Of a stretch of DNA of 29,664 nt, positions 1 to 10,324 are shown in pieces. How positions within the stretch are numbered: position 1 is the first letter of the stretch; the number at the start of each line of letters is the position of its first letter. This DNA comes from Folioceros fuciformis. Lineage: Eukaryota > Anthocerotophyta > Anthocerotopsida > Anthocerotales. The stretch covers positions 1-29,664 of the forward strand of contig JBNGIO010005475.1 in NCBI GenBank assembly GCA_049999805.1, given 5' to 3'. Both the position numbers and the translations under genes were made by a program. The notes beneath the pieces are model-generated. The model searched no databases. It was not told where the DNA came from and worked only from the letters and a program-made list of their open reading frames with translations.

Positions 1-13
1 TTGCTCGATGCCA

Positions 14-115
14 GGACCTAGGACTCTAGTGGTAGTGAAGACTCTTTTTCCTTACTAGCTTGGGGGACCTAGGACTCTAGTGATAGTGAAGACTCTTTCT
101 CCTTACTGGCTTGGG
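14..115. repeat. Two-copy 51-bp tandem direct repeat
   Basis: Two adjacent copies start at 14 and 65, each beginning ggacctaggactctagtg and running through a gaagactcttt and gcttggg stretch. The copies differ at only a few bases. No coding frame is apparent. It is probably part of a larger dispersed repeat cut off by the window edge. Confidence 0.85.
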
Positions 116-282
116 CGCTGATATTTTAGCTACTATTGGTAGCCATTAGGGTCAGGGATAGCCCTAGTGTCTAATCAAGATTTATCTTCCTCATTACGGA
201 TGGATGGATTTTCATATTGGTTTTTTTATATTGTCTTTTTAAAATAAATGGACCTAACCTTCTTGATGCATCAAAGATGTGC

Positions 283-379
283 ATGAGGTTCTTGAGCATA
301 GGAAACAACTTAGCTATGAGGTTCTTGAGCTTAGGAAAAACTTAGCCATGAGGTTCTTGAGCTTAGGAAACACCTTAGC
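283..379. repeat. Three-unit 32-33-bp tandem repeat
   Basis: Units begin with atgaggttcttgagc at 283, 316 and 348, and a partial fourth unit starts at 380. Spacing is 33, 32 and 32 bp with small substitutions between units. The array is non-coding and lies in an AT-rich, gene-free stretch. Confidence 0.85.
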
Positions 380-390
380 ATGAGGTTTTT

Positions 391-3300
391 TCTTCTTCTG
401 AAGAGTTGAGGATCTTTCAAAATAAAATTATAAGTACAGAAGGCTCGTATGTCCTATCAAGACCCTACGACGAAATAGACCGTTACGTGGACCGCATACA
501 CAAGAGGGGGTACACACGAAAGGGGACTCTAAGCCTAGCCTAGTCTCAAAGGTGAAGCCAAACCTCGAGGCCGAGCCACGGGCCTCATTGCTGCACAAGG
601 CCTACTCACATTAAGTTTGGCCTCCATCCGTAAAAGTTAAGTGTATAGGCTTATGCCAAACCTTGGACAAAGTAACGAGGCACCTATCCAAGCACAAGGG
701 CCCCACCATCAATCCTTCACCTTGCCATGCTCCATGCATGCCATGAGACCACTCAACTGCCCATCGTCGCAAACGCTGGTGCTCTGGCAATGGTCACCGA
801 CTTTGTTCTCGACAAGGCGTGTTGTATTGTGTATGGTATATAAATGTTGAGTACTTTATCTCAAACTTGGCTCCAACCCTTGGAATTCTTTCCTCACTCG
901 TGCTCCTCATGCGAAAGCCTTGAAGCTTGGGGCTGTACAGCAATTTGTAAGCGCCTTGTGTTGTAACGGTGGGAGCATCTGCTATCCAGCCATTGTTATA
1001 CTTGTAGAATTATGAAAGCTAGTAGGAGTGTGGACGCTATTGGGTTTGGAATGTGCATTTAAGTTCATTGTGATAGGCTTTAGTTTTTGCTATGCTTGTG
1101 CCTAAGTGTGATACATTGCAACACACCAAGGTGCCGGTTGGGCAATTGCAGCAAACCATCATGCACATTGAGCCCTTGTAGTAGACCATGTGCACATTGC
1201 ATTGGGCCTAAATATATTTTCCCTTTTGCCCTGTGATCAGTCACCTTTCTAAGTTTTCAAGTATTTTGTTGCTACCGTGAAAGATCTCTTTCTCTCTTCT
1301 AATCTCAATTCGTTGTAATGTCTCCCTATGTTCTCTTTCTTTGTTCGATCACTATTGTTGAGCTCACGAATCATAAATTGGTAACGTCAAGAATAGCCAT
1401 GTGCTAAGTTTTCATTTTTAGGAATTGCAAGCATTGGCTCACAACCAAAGAATGGTCAGCTTGGACCCGAATGTTGCAACCGAGGGTTGCCCCGTTCTCA
1501 TCCAATACCATCCACTTGGTCTATTTAGGAAAGAGTCTTTACTATGGACAATAAGTACTCGTACAATTCACTAGAAAATGACTACCGTTTAGTTGGCATA
1601 TGTTATGACAAACAAGACAAATGATTTCATGCATGAAGAGCAAAATAACTCCATTTTTTCAACTAAGCTTGTAAAAGGAGACCACTAGAAAGCTCCTTTG
1701 CAGAATATACAAAAAAGTGGTTAAAGTACAAGTTGCTTTACAAATTACGTCCACATGATATTCTTGGAGACCATGTGACTAAGGTTCTATGAAGAGGAAA
1801 GTTAATCCCAATTGTCAACTTCACTGGAATGATTATGTAGTCAGTCACCAAGGACATTTGGAATCTTCAAAGTGAGCTACAAGCGAGGTCTTGGGGACTA
1901 CACAATAAGGACGCAAACAATGTGCATTTATAGAAGAACCTAAATTTATAATGCGTTGTCCATTATATTGTAGGGGATTAAGGTATATCTTAGAAATTTA
2001 TTCTTTACATACAAACTCCATTTCAACATAGCAAAACGCTAAAATAGGGTCATACAACTCAGGCGACACTTAATCCGTATAGCAAAACTTGAAGATGTTT
2101 TCATTCACCTTATAGCACAAACATTGGATCATGAATTTGTAGTTGAAAAAAAATACATGAGGCCATGAATGATGATATAAGTGGGACCTGAAAATTGACA
2201 TCGCCAAAGAGGTAAAGTCTTGAAGGCCCTATTCAAGAAAATATGCAAAATAGTTGAGAAATGGCCAAACTTAATATTTAATGTTTCTCCAAGTTTAGCC
2301 AATTTGGAGAAGAAACATGGAAAAGTGATAGTTTGTTACAACAAGGCTACTAATTTACATTGCATTAAGAAAATAGAAGCTTTGAGAGTACAAGAACTAG
2401 GTATGCATGAACCATTTATTTTTTCAAAAGACCTAAATTCAGAAGATAATAACCTAAAAAGGAAACCAACACTTTGAGAAAGTCAAGGTCCTAAGCACAC
2501 TACAAGCGGTGCCCTTTATATAGAATTTTTTGCAGCATGGCATGTTCCTCACCTAAGACAATAGAAACAAACATTTGCAAACTTGGTATGTAGTAGTCAA
2601 CAAGGTGGTAGCCAAGGCATGTGAGTGCCTTTTTCTTAATAGCTACTTGTTGTTTGAACTGCTAGTGAAAGAAGTAATAATACATGCAATTTTGAAAAGT
2701 ATATTAACTATTGTACCCAAGAACAATTGTTGTTGTACCATTAACTTAGCTTTGTTCACCTTAATGTATAATGTGGTGTTCCACTATTCATGTGAGATAT
2801 AATCCTAAAGAATCCTCGCTAACATTTTCCAACTAGGTTATTCAACAATTCACTATGTTTTCTTTTCATTTGCAATATACTATATTGAATTGGTGTCATA
2901 GACAAAAAAAAACCCTTGTTGCTTCAAAGTCCATAACCCGTGCCTCACATGTTTGACAGTAATGTCAAACGCAATTGGAAGCTCAGTTTCCTAAACAGTT
3001 GATGCTCCTCATAGTCACTACAATTGTTAAATGTAAGCAACTTCAAATAACAGATGGAACAGGCCTCGTAGAAAACAATCTTATCGCACTACAGCCTAAG
3101 GATAGTGATCATGACATGATGATGGACAACCCCATCATCTCGTACGTGGATCAGGTTTGCAAGTGTATTCATGAGAAAATGGGCTGATACTTGCAACTGC
3201 AACTAGGTCGATGAGAAAACGTGTTGAAATCTAAAAGAGAGAATTTACCCCTAATTATCAAATCCTCAAACTACCAGAGATTGAATGAAGACAACCCACT

Positions 3301-3741
3301 TTCTATTGCTCTTTAAGTGTCGTATACATTACCTCTTGGCCTCCTCGACCAGAGGGAGCACGGAGGCTTCGTGTTGCCGCCATAACAGGTAAGTAGTTTG
3401 ATTTCTGCATTCAAATGTATGTCCCGACATGCAACACAACCTTGTATGTATAAAGACGAAGAGATAGAAGAGCTGTGTCTAGTGGGATAACATTGGAGTG
3501 CACGATGGCAAAGCGCACTTATGGGCAAGATGGGTGGCCTCATGTCATGCATGTGCATGACATAGTGGATGGCCAGTGGTGGGGTCCACATGCTTGGAAA
3601 GCCATACCTCTTTACTCTTTTCAGAGGTGTAGCATAAGCCAGTGGGTAGAGCCGCAGTGGAACATGCACGTGGCCATAAATAGCATCTGTGTTATGTGAC
3701 AGATTGTGTGATATTTTATTTTTATTTAGTTATGTAGATAT
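391..3741. other. Gene-free AT-rich region
   Basis: About 3.3 kb without a supportable gene. The open frames here are short (under 90 codons), have no recognisable domain and are interrupted. Text such as 1620-2480 could be decayed retroelement sequence, but I could not recognise a gag, protease, reverse transcriptase or integrase motif. No tRNA or rRNA was seen. Confidence 0.5.
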
Positions 3742-4404
3742 ATGAATCTTGTCATTTATTTTATACTTTGGACTATGTTGCATTCCAAAGAGTTTCATCC
3801 TTGGTATCTCCAAAATATAAAGAATTTCAACTCTCTTGATAGTGTTATGCATGTTCTCTTTATAATGTTATTGGCAACTTCACCTAGTGCTTCAATGGAG
3901 ATATTAGGAATGCGTATTCCCCGTACTTAGTGGAAGACACCATGTACATTAGATCTTTGGGAAGAGGTTCACATGAAACCTTGGCAGTTGAAGGGTTTGG
4001 AGAGGAGATATGAGCATTGGCGAAGAAAATATCGAATTTCTTACCTAACGTTTAAGATACTTGTTTATCAGTTGCAGCCCTTCTTAGTATGCATATCATC
4101 AAGAAAAACAAAACCATGTGGAAAGATTGTTGCATAGGTTGGGCATATCTACCTTCACTGATTGTGGCCTCCAAGTATGAAGTTGGTAACGCCAAATTAT
4201 GAAGTATATAAAGCTCATTGTTTTGATCTTAAGTGATCTTATAAAAAGTTATATTATGCATTTGTGGCCATGTCATCAAAGGCTTTTAAGGAGTGGACCT
4301 TATTGCCTGATATTGTTGGTGCTATAGATTGATCTCTCATCAAGTTTGCAGTCAAGCCACTTGAGCATTACAGTCTTGTAGTTTATCAGTACAAGCGATA
4401 TCAC
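3742..4404 (+). pseudogene. PIF/Harbinger-like transposase relic
   Basis: One frame runs from an ATG at 3742 through an in-frame stop at 3928-3930 to about 4141. It includes HSKEFHPWYLQNIKNFNSLD, then a segment ending WRRKYRISYLTFKILVYQLQPFL. After a degenerate centre, the same frame resumes near 4261 with FKEWTLLPDIVGAID (D codon 4327-4329), a stop, then SLIKFAVKPLEHY and YQYKRYH. The order RYRIS-x-TF, then LPDIVGAID-x-S, then a Y-x-x-K-x-YH motif is what Harbinger/HARBI1-type DDE nucleases show around the first catalytic Asp. The centre (4142-4260) carries several stops and small frameshifts but still reads RLG in another frame. The downstream catalytic half is not seen: the sequence runs straight into tandem repeats. 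The family call rests on motif order only; I am fairly but not fully sure. Confidence 0.6.
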
Positions 4405-4948
4405 TTGTAGTGATAGTAGGAGTTTAGGTTTATTAGTTCTCTCATCGAGTTTGCAGTCAAGCCACNNNNNNNNNNTAGTTCTCTCATCGAGTTTGCAGTC
4501 AAGCCACTTGAGCATTACATTCGGAGTTTAGGTTTATTAGTTCTCTCATCGAGTTTGCAGTCAAGCCACTTGAGCATTACATTCGGAGTTTAGGTTTATT
4601 AGTTCTCTCATCGAGTTTGCAGTCAAGCCACTTGAGCATTACATTCGGAGTTTAGGTTTATTAGTTCTCTCATCGAGTTTGCAGTCAAGCCACTTGAGCA
4701 TTACAGTCTTGTAGCCTATCAAGTTTGCAGTCAAGCCACTTGAGCATTACAGTCTTGTAGCCTATCAAGTTTGCAGTCAAGCCACTTGAGCATTACAGTC
4801 TTGTAGCCTATCAAGTTTGCAGTCAAGCCACTTGAGCATAACAGTCTTGTAGCCTATCAAGTTTGCAGTCAAGCCACTTGAGCTTTACAGTCTTGTAGCC
4901 TATCAGTACAAGCGATATCACTTGTAGTGATAGTAGGAGTTTAGGTTT
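4331..4948. repeat. Composite minisatellite with 62-bp and 46-bp units
   Basis: The core is agtttgcagtcaagccact. Units of 62 bp start at 4476, 4538 and 4600 (each beginning tagttctctcatcgag). Units of 46 bp start at 4673, 4719, 4765, 4811 and 4857. A 48-bp segment beginning tatcagtacaagcgatatca is present identically on both sides (4384-4431 and 4901-4948). It contains a 7-bp stem, tatcact/agtgata. Units are nearly identical, with single substitutions near the right end, so the expansion is recent. Neither 46 nor 62 is a multiple of three, so the array does not preserve a reading frame. The N gap at 4466-4475 falls inside the array, so true copy number is unknown. Confidence 0.95.
4466..4475. 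other. Assembly gap (10 N)
   Basis: Ten undetermined bases interrupt a repeat unit after aagccac. This is typical of an assembler failing across a near-identical tandem array. Confidence 0.99.
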
Positions 4949-6131
4949 CAACTAATAAATAATATATAGTTCTCCTCGCAACTTCCTTGCGTATGGCCCC
5001 TAATGGATACACACAGCGATTCCTCAAATATGCATGGTAGCCCTAATAAATGCAACAATCACGAAAACAAGCATGAATCCAAGTACAGTGCCGAGGACAA
5101 CAGGTCGAAATTGCTATCATAGTTGAGTTGGATATTTTGTAACGGTCTTGAACACGAAGCAATGCTAATGCACCATATCGGCACATGTGATGGGACACTG
5201 CATAACCTCCGACTAACCACAAAGGCGTCCATATGGAGGAAAATCCTGGTTTGCTTCAAAATTCGTGTGTCACATGATCCAAAGAGCAACAATTGTTGGG
5301 CTGACCCATTATGTCACCATGCACCCATGGTGGAAGGGGGGCATTCTCCACTTCCAAATTGAGGGCTGACCACCTAGTCTCCCTCTCTTGGTCAATCAAC
5401 CTGATACTTGGAAGCCTAGCAGTTCCCACATGGATTGCTGCATATAGAACAAGTGGGACTACGGTGGTAGTGGCCCCTCCAGCAACCTATGCAGTAAAAC
5501 ATCATGAGATGTGGAGCTGAAGCACGATGGCGTGGAAAGGCATTCTACCTCTTAGAAATTTCAAAGTACACAAATGCATTTCCATTAACAAAAGATTGGT
5601 CCATGCTCGGTGGTGGCGTGCGGAGGTGTCAACTCGGGCAACAATACCTTGACCCTCACAACTTGGCCGTGTGCACAGGATGCAAGGAATTTGTTGGTTT
5701 TGGTATGGAGGATCCATTGTTACGACAGAATTCCATGCGAACTAGAGGCTTCTGTTTGATGCGAGCTTCCACACAATGTGACGGGGGGGGGGGGACCACC
5801 GAACAATGGCTAAAGCACCTTATCCTTTTGGAGAAGACATTTGCTCCTCGGCAATCAGCCATACTATTGTCCTCATCGCCATCCCGCTGAATAAAACATG
5901 GACGGCTTATTGAAGCCTAATGAGTTGGGGGGAAACCTGTTCTGTTCGAACAGCCTTATTGCATAACTGAATCCTAACTATTGGGGTTTGCTAGTAACCC
6001 ATGGGTTTGGCAACGAAGCCAATCATGTGAAAATGACAATGAGTTGAATTGACATAATCCTTCTATCACAGAACATAGAAAATCGTCATACCTTCATAGA
6101 AAATCGTCATACCTTCTATCGTAGTTGATAT
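4949..6131. other. Gene-free region with poly-G tract
   Basis: There is no recognisable gene. The longest open frame (5504-5890, 128 codons) has no recognisable domain and is overlapped by an equally open antisense frame. A homopolymer of about 12 G lies near 5782-5793. The 17-bp string atagaaaatcgtcatac is directly repeated near 6076 and 6098. It is probably degenerate repeat sequence. Confidence 0.5.
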
Positions 6132-6197
6132 ATCCATTAGGCAACTTCTGCCTAATGGATTTTTTTTTTTAGGGTAGTCCATTAGGCAACCCTAAAA
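6132..6197. repeat. Two adjacent perfect inverted repeats
   Basis: The first hairpin has 12-bp perfect arms, atccattaggca (6132-6143) and tgcctaatggat (6149-6160), with a 5-nt loop. A T run follows. The second has 9-bp perfect arms, ttttagggt (6167-6175) and accctaaaa (6189-6197). Its loop again contains tccattaggca, so the same word occurs three times in 66 bp, in both orientations. This looks like MITE or transposon-end debris. No coding sequence overlaps. Confidence 0.8.
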
Positions 6198-6257
6198 TAA
6201 TTTACATAATTAAGCATATTTACAAATATAATTTTTTATAATTAGGTACGTTCTAGA

Positions 6258-6281
6258 ATAAGTAGGTACCTACCTACTTAT
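6258..6281. repeat. Palindrome with 11-bp arms
   Basis: The arms ataagtaggta (6258-6268) and tacctacttat (6271-6281) are separated by cc. A related taaataggtaggtag string lies at 6331-6345. It sits about 100 bp upstream of the pogo-like transposase start, so it could be part of that element's terminal region, but I could not find a convincing partner on the 3' side. Confidence 0.75.
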
Positions 6282-6420
6282 CTCTTTCTTGATTAGGGCG
6301 CCACATCTGAATCAAATACCCATCTACACCTAAATAGGTAGGTAGTTCATCTATGATTCCCAACTTGGATTAGGAAGGTGCTACAATGGCACCTGTCCAG
6401 CAGACCCTTCTAAATTTTAC

Positions 6421-6439
6421 AAAAATCAATGTTGTGGAG
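6421..6439 (+). repeat. Target-site duplication, left copy
   Basis: aaaaatcaatgttgtggag matches the right copy at 7066-7084 at 17 of 19 positions. In the transposase frame both copies encode K-I-N, and the last codon of each is GAG. This is what a duplicated target would give. Confidence 0.75.
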
Positions 6440-7065
6440 GCTGGGAGGAGTGGTGCAGGCTTTGTAGTGCGGGAGCTTCTCACAAAAGCCAGCATATCTT
6501 CTTTCAGTGCGACTATGCACAGGCAGTCTGGATTGTAGTTGGCAGGTAGGTGGCTCCAAAACCTTCTCCCAGAGAGAACCATTTTGGTTACAGAGCAAAC
6601 TGCCCTATTCGGGCTTGATGAGCGGACAATAGAACCTCTAGTACAGATGCAGTGGTGGGGAGTGGTTTGGTCTCTGTCTCTCTTCGCCTTGTGGCAAAAT
6701 TAGACAGCAATGGTCTATGGCGGTAACGACCCGGTATCAAGGAAAGCTCTACTTTGGCATATTTAGGAACACGTCCTGGTAACTACGGAGAGCATTTGCA
6801 CGTCCGCCCACAACAAGCTCAAGCGAACTAAGTGGAAGACAGCCGGTTTCCTCGGGCATAATGGCTAGTGAAACCACTCCTGCCCGTGGGGAAGGTGAGT
6901 CCTCATCGGAGAGGGTTCTCTCGATGGCACGATATATCATATTTGTTCATGTCTGTAGTCTAGGATTAGGCGGTTAGACTAACGCCTTTGCATCTGCGTG
7001 GGCAAGTGCTGTATTCTGGTGTAGCCTGAGCTGCGAATAATCAGATTTTTTCTTCGCGAATAAAA
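6440..7065 (+). mobile_element. 5'-truncated LINE (non-LTR) 3' end
   Basis: The insert opens directly in a reverse-transcriptase C-terminal zinc-binding (zf-RVT) segment. It reads WEEWCRLC, then SHKSQHIFFQCDYAQAVW, with Cys codons at 6454 and 6463, His at 6493 and Cys at 6508. A 4-bp duplication at about 6545-6550 shifts the frame. The next frame continues RWLQNLLPERTILV and MQWWGVVWSLSLFALWQN, has stops at about 6702 and 6762, and ends near KTAGFLGHNG at about 6868. About 190 bp of 3' UTR and an A tract (7062-7070) follow. 5' truncation, a poly-A tail and flanking direct repeats are the expected products of target-primed reverse transcription. Only the last few hundred bases of the element are present. 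Confidence 0.8.
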
Positions 7066-7084
7066 AAAAATCAATGCTGAGGAG
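7066..7084 (+). repeat. Target-site duplication, right copy
   Basis: aaaaatcaatgctgaggag lies directly after the LINE A tract (the first five A are shared with it). It reads K-I-N-A-E-E and leads without a gap into the transposase frame. The left copy at 6421 differs at two bases. Confidence 0.75.
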
Positions 7085-8965
7085 AAATAGCTGGAATTGG
7101 AGAAGAGGAGCTTGATGTTCGAAGAGGAGTTGGCAAGGACGGTCCCAAAGGCATCAGTTGTGAAGCGTCATGTAGGGAGGCCAAGAAAGACAACATCTAC
7201 AACATTAGTGCCTCCAAGCACTAATGAAGAGGATGGCCTTGCCCTAGCTTCAAGAGTTGTTGGAAAGAACAAAAGGAAACACCGAGGTCCATACATTAAT
7301 TGGTTTACAGATGATCTATGGCCTCCAATTGCTAAAGCCATGAAGACCCACAAGAACATCTTAGGAACTTTGAATTACTTGCAGACAACACACCGGAAAG
7401 TGGGAGGTGAAAGTCCATATATGAAGTTATCAAGAGGTACCTTAAATGATTGGTTCACATTATTTGGTAAGTTGAAGCCTCATGCTAAGCGAGCTATTGA
7501 ACGTAAGATAGGATTTGCCAGTAATCTTCACCACCTAGCCGTGTTAGAGGATTACCCAGACTTGAAAAAAGAAATTTGTGATGTCCTTCTTACCTTGAGA
7601 TCCAACACAATAGGGATGCAGCTGTCTGCTCCAACAGTGCAGCCCGTCATTCGAGGTATTGTTGAGGCAAGGGCTCCAGAGCTGTTAACAACAGGAAAAC
7701 ATAGAGGGTTCAAGGTTAGCTTGCAATGGGTTAGGACTTTCATGAAGAAGGAACTTGGCTGATCATTTCAGATGGCGATAACTGCAGCTTCCAAGTTGCC
7801 TTTGGATTGGGAAACACAAGGCACCAGAATGGCATCCCAGATTGCATACCTTGTGAAGGCTTATACAATTCCAACAGCGTTAGTGGTTAATTCTGACCAG
7901 ACGGGCATACATTTGGTGCCTTTGAGTGGACATGCCTGGGAGAAGAAAGGAGCGAAGGACGTCAAGGTGATAGGAAAGTATGACAAAAGACAGATCATAG
8001 CAGTTGTATCATCTGTAGCGGATGGAGGACTCTTACCCTTGCAAATTATTGTACAAGGCAAGACAACATGCTCACTTCCTTCGCTGAGTAAGGAAGCCAA
8101 AGATGCTGAGTTCCACATCACCTATTCTGAAACACATTGGTCCACCATAGCAACATGTAAGTAGTTTGTTCAGCATGTGTTAGTCCCGTATTATCACAAG
8201 CATATGGAATAGTTTCAGCTTAGCCCAAGGCAAAAAATGGTGTGGTTGATAGATTGTTGGAGCATCCATACATCTGCTGAGTTTACTACATGGATGAAGG
8301 AAGCTTACCCTTTCATTTGCTTGATATATGTTCCCCCCAACTACACTAGCAAACTCTAACCGGGCTGATGTTATCCTTCAACATCCCTTGAAACATGTCT
8401 TCAAGGAAGAATTCAACAAGTGGACAGCCTCAATTGTTATGGATCAGCTGGGAAGGGGAGAGGAAGTGGCACTAGACTTGGGTATTAAAAACCTGAAGAA
8501 GTTTGTGTGTGATTGGCTACTTAAGGCTTGGATTCACGTTAAAGCTATGGATGCTATGATTATCAAAGGATGCAGACCTGCAAGATTTTGCAGGCATTCG
8601 ATGCAGATTTTCAAATTGCAGCTATGGAGATGAATGCTAAACCTCCACTATTCTCAGCTGGACATAATGATACCTTGGAAGATGATGCCGTAGAAGATGA
8701 TGTTGAAGCTATGTTTGCAGATTATGACCTAGAACTTGCTGAAGTTATGACCAGGTGCTTGGAAGACGCATCTTCTTCACTAGTCCTTCCTCTAATACGG
8801 ACTGCAAGACAAAACCTCCGTCAGCAAGCACGAATTGCTGCAATGGAAAGGCATTCCAAGATAGGGCAGGAGTTGGAGAAGAAAGGAAGCACGTGTACCT
8901 TCAGAGGTGTTAGTGCTCGGCTCCTTAGTGCTGCATTTAAAGGCTTTGTTGTCCATGGACTGTGA

Positions 8966-10324
8966 CCCATTTGCAAATCCAAGTGAACGAGCTAGTCATC
9001 AACCCAAGCTGGATTAAACATGTGGCCTCCAACCTGTAGATTAGTGCCTCCAAGTTGTTGTTGGAGCAGCCTAGAGACGCCGTCGGCCTGCAGGTAGGCT
9101 TGAGGTGTCCACCCGCCTGTAGGTTGCAGCTTGGAGGCAGCTGTAGCTTGGCGCTGCACCTTGTGAACTGCAGCTTACGAGCTGCAGAGCTCCACCGAGG
9201 AGGAGCTCGCTCCACCTTGCAGCTGCAGTGAGCTTGCCTCCCACCATGCCAAGCTCGTGGAGGACCGGAGCAGCCACAACATGTACACTAGTGAACGCGC
9301 CAGCAAGGAAAGCCATGCCCACAAGCAAAGCCGTGCCCACAATGCGTTACGTGCTCGCAAGCAAACGTTATTAATCTATTTCGGCAAAGTTCTACATGAA
9401 TTTCTGTAAATTTAGGTAGAGCCCCCAAAAATATGCCCCAAAAATATGTATGTTTTTCAGCCAGCGTAAAAAATAATTATTTTCCGCCGAATGGATATAT
9501 CAACTACGGTACTTTACGACTTAAACGGCTCGGCAAACCAAATGGGTATTCTGTAGTCCACAGAATTTATTCGTCCCCGAAGACCGGGAGGCTATGCAGG
9601 GTACTGTACCATGGTCCTTCACAAACCACAAGGCCGCGAAACCACTGGCATGGCATGGCGTCTGTGGTGCAGGACGATGTAACTCGTCTTCTTCTCCTCC
9701 TCACGACGTAAAACTCGGCATCACTGTGTCGCTACCAGGGGCTTCAATTTTGTCCGTAGTCAGAACGGCCTCGGGAGCAGAGTCTTCACAAGCGTGATCC
9801 GGTAATAAGCAGATCTTAGGTGGCACCGTGTGTCCGATGATTGGGCTTAGCTTGTTGCATGCTTGCCACCTGCAGTGGCTGCTGACAAGGCGAGATGCCA
9901 CGGTGAGGACCTCGGCACACCAAGTAACTCGACTTTGTCGGGATACAGCGGGGCCTGCAAGGTGGCAAGACAAAACTCTGCACAGGCGTGTGTAAGTTCG
10001 GCACCTCCATCGGTGCACAGTATGTCCAGGCCCTGGAGAGAGAATTTTCAACGTCTCCACAAATCAGAAACATGTCCCCAAAATTTTGTAGAGGATGATG
10101 TGGTATTGTGGTAACGAGAGAGAAAGGTTAGCGTTGTCACAACTGAGCGAACACTGCTTCTGCATGTTACCGATCTTAGAACTCTCTTCTCTGCATTTTC
10201 TGGAACTCTCTTGTTATCGGGTTGTTTCTTATTCGTGGAGAAGGAAAATCGCGCGGCAGCAACGCGTGAGCAGGGAAACGGAGCAAAAACGGTGCTGGTA
10301 TGAACAGTTGTACAAGAAGAATTT
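8966..10324. other. Intergenic, GC-richer imperfect repeats
   Basis: No gene is recognised. From 9020 to 9240 the sequence is built from recurring variants of cctccaa, cctgtaggt, gcagcttg and agctgcag. It supports several long open frames in antisense, none with a domain. At 9424-9446 ccccaaaaatatg is directly repeated. The last ~300 bp include the 3' flank of the minus-strand BTB gene. No RNA gene was seen. Confidence 0.5.

Larger units (their letters stand above)
6386..8965 (+). pseudogene. pogo/Tigger-like DDE transposase relic
   Basis: The ancestral reading frame starts at ATG 6386 (MAPVQQTLLNFTKIN...), is split after codon 18 by a LINE, resumes at 7085 and ends at TGA 8963-8965, about 644 codons in all. 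Visible parts are a Q-x-x-L-x-x-F N-terminal motif, an AT-hook-like GRPRK core (about 7178), an HTH-like zone ending in SLQWVRTFMKKELG, and a DDE_1 nuclease core. The catalytic Asp codons are 7895-7897 (NSDQTG), 8252-8254 (LIDCWSIH) and 8367-8369 (ADVILQHPLK), the last preceded by YVPPNYTSKL. Stops interrupt the frame at 7088, 7760, 8164, 8215 and 8358. A one-base insertion near 8362 and a one-base loss near 8569 cancel each other. The family is a cut-and-paste DNA transposon that targets TA. This copy is dead. The C-terminal acidic tail (EDDAVEDDVEAMF) is preserved. Confidence 0.8.

Noticed and set aside
1620-2480. Possible LTR-retrotransposon gag remnant
   Set aside because: The interrupted translation has no zinc knuckle, protease or reverse-transcriptase motif that I can recognise.
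4331-4948. CRISPR array
   Set aside because: Units are directly contiguous with no variable spacers, and the context is a plant genome.
5504-5890. 128-codon plus-strand open frame
   Set aside because: No domain, crosses a poly-G tract, and an equally open antisense frame covers the same bases.
6290-9430. Terminal inverted repeats of the pogo-like element
   Set aside because: A weak match between tctacacctaaat (about 6323) and the complement of atttaggtaga (about 9409) was noticed, but it is too short and gapped to support.
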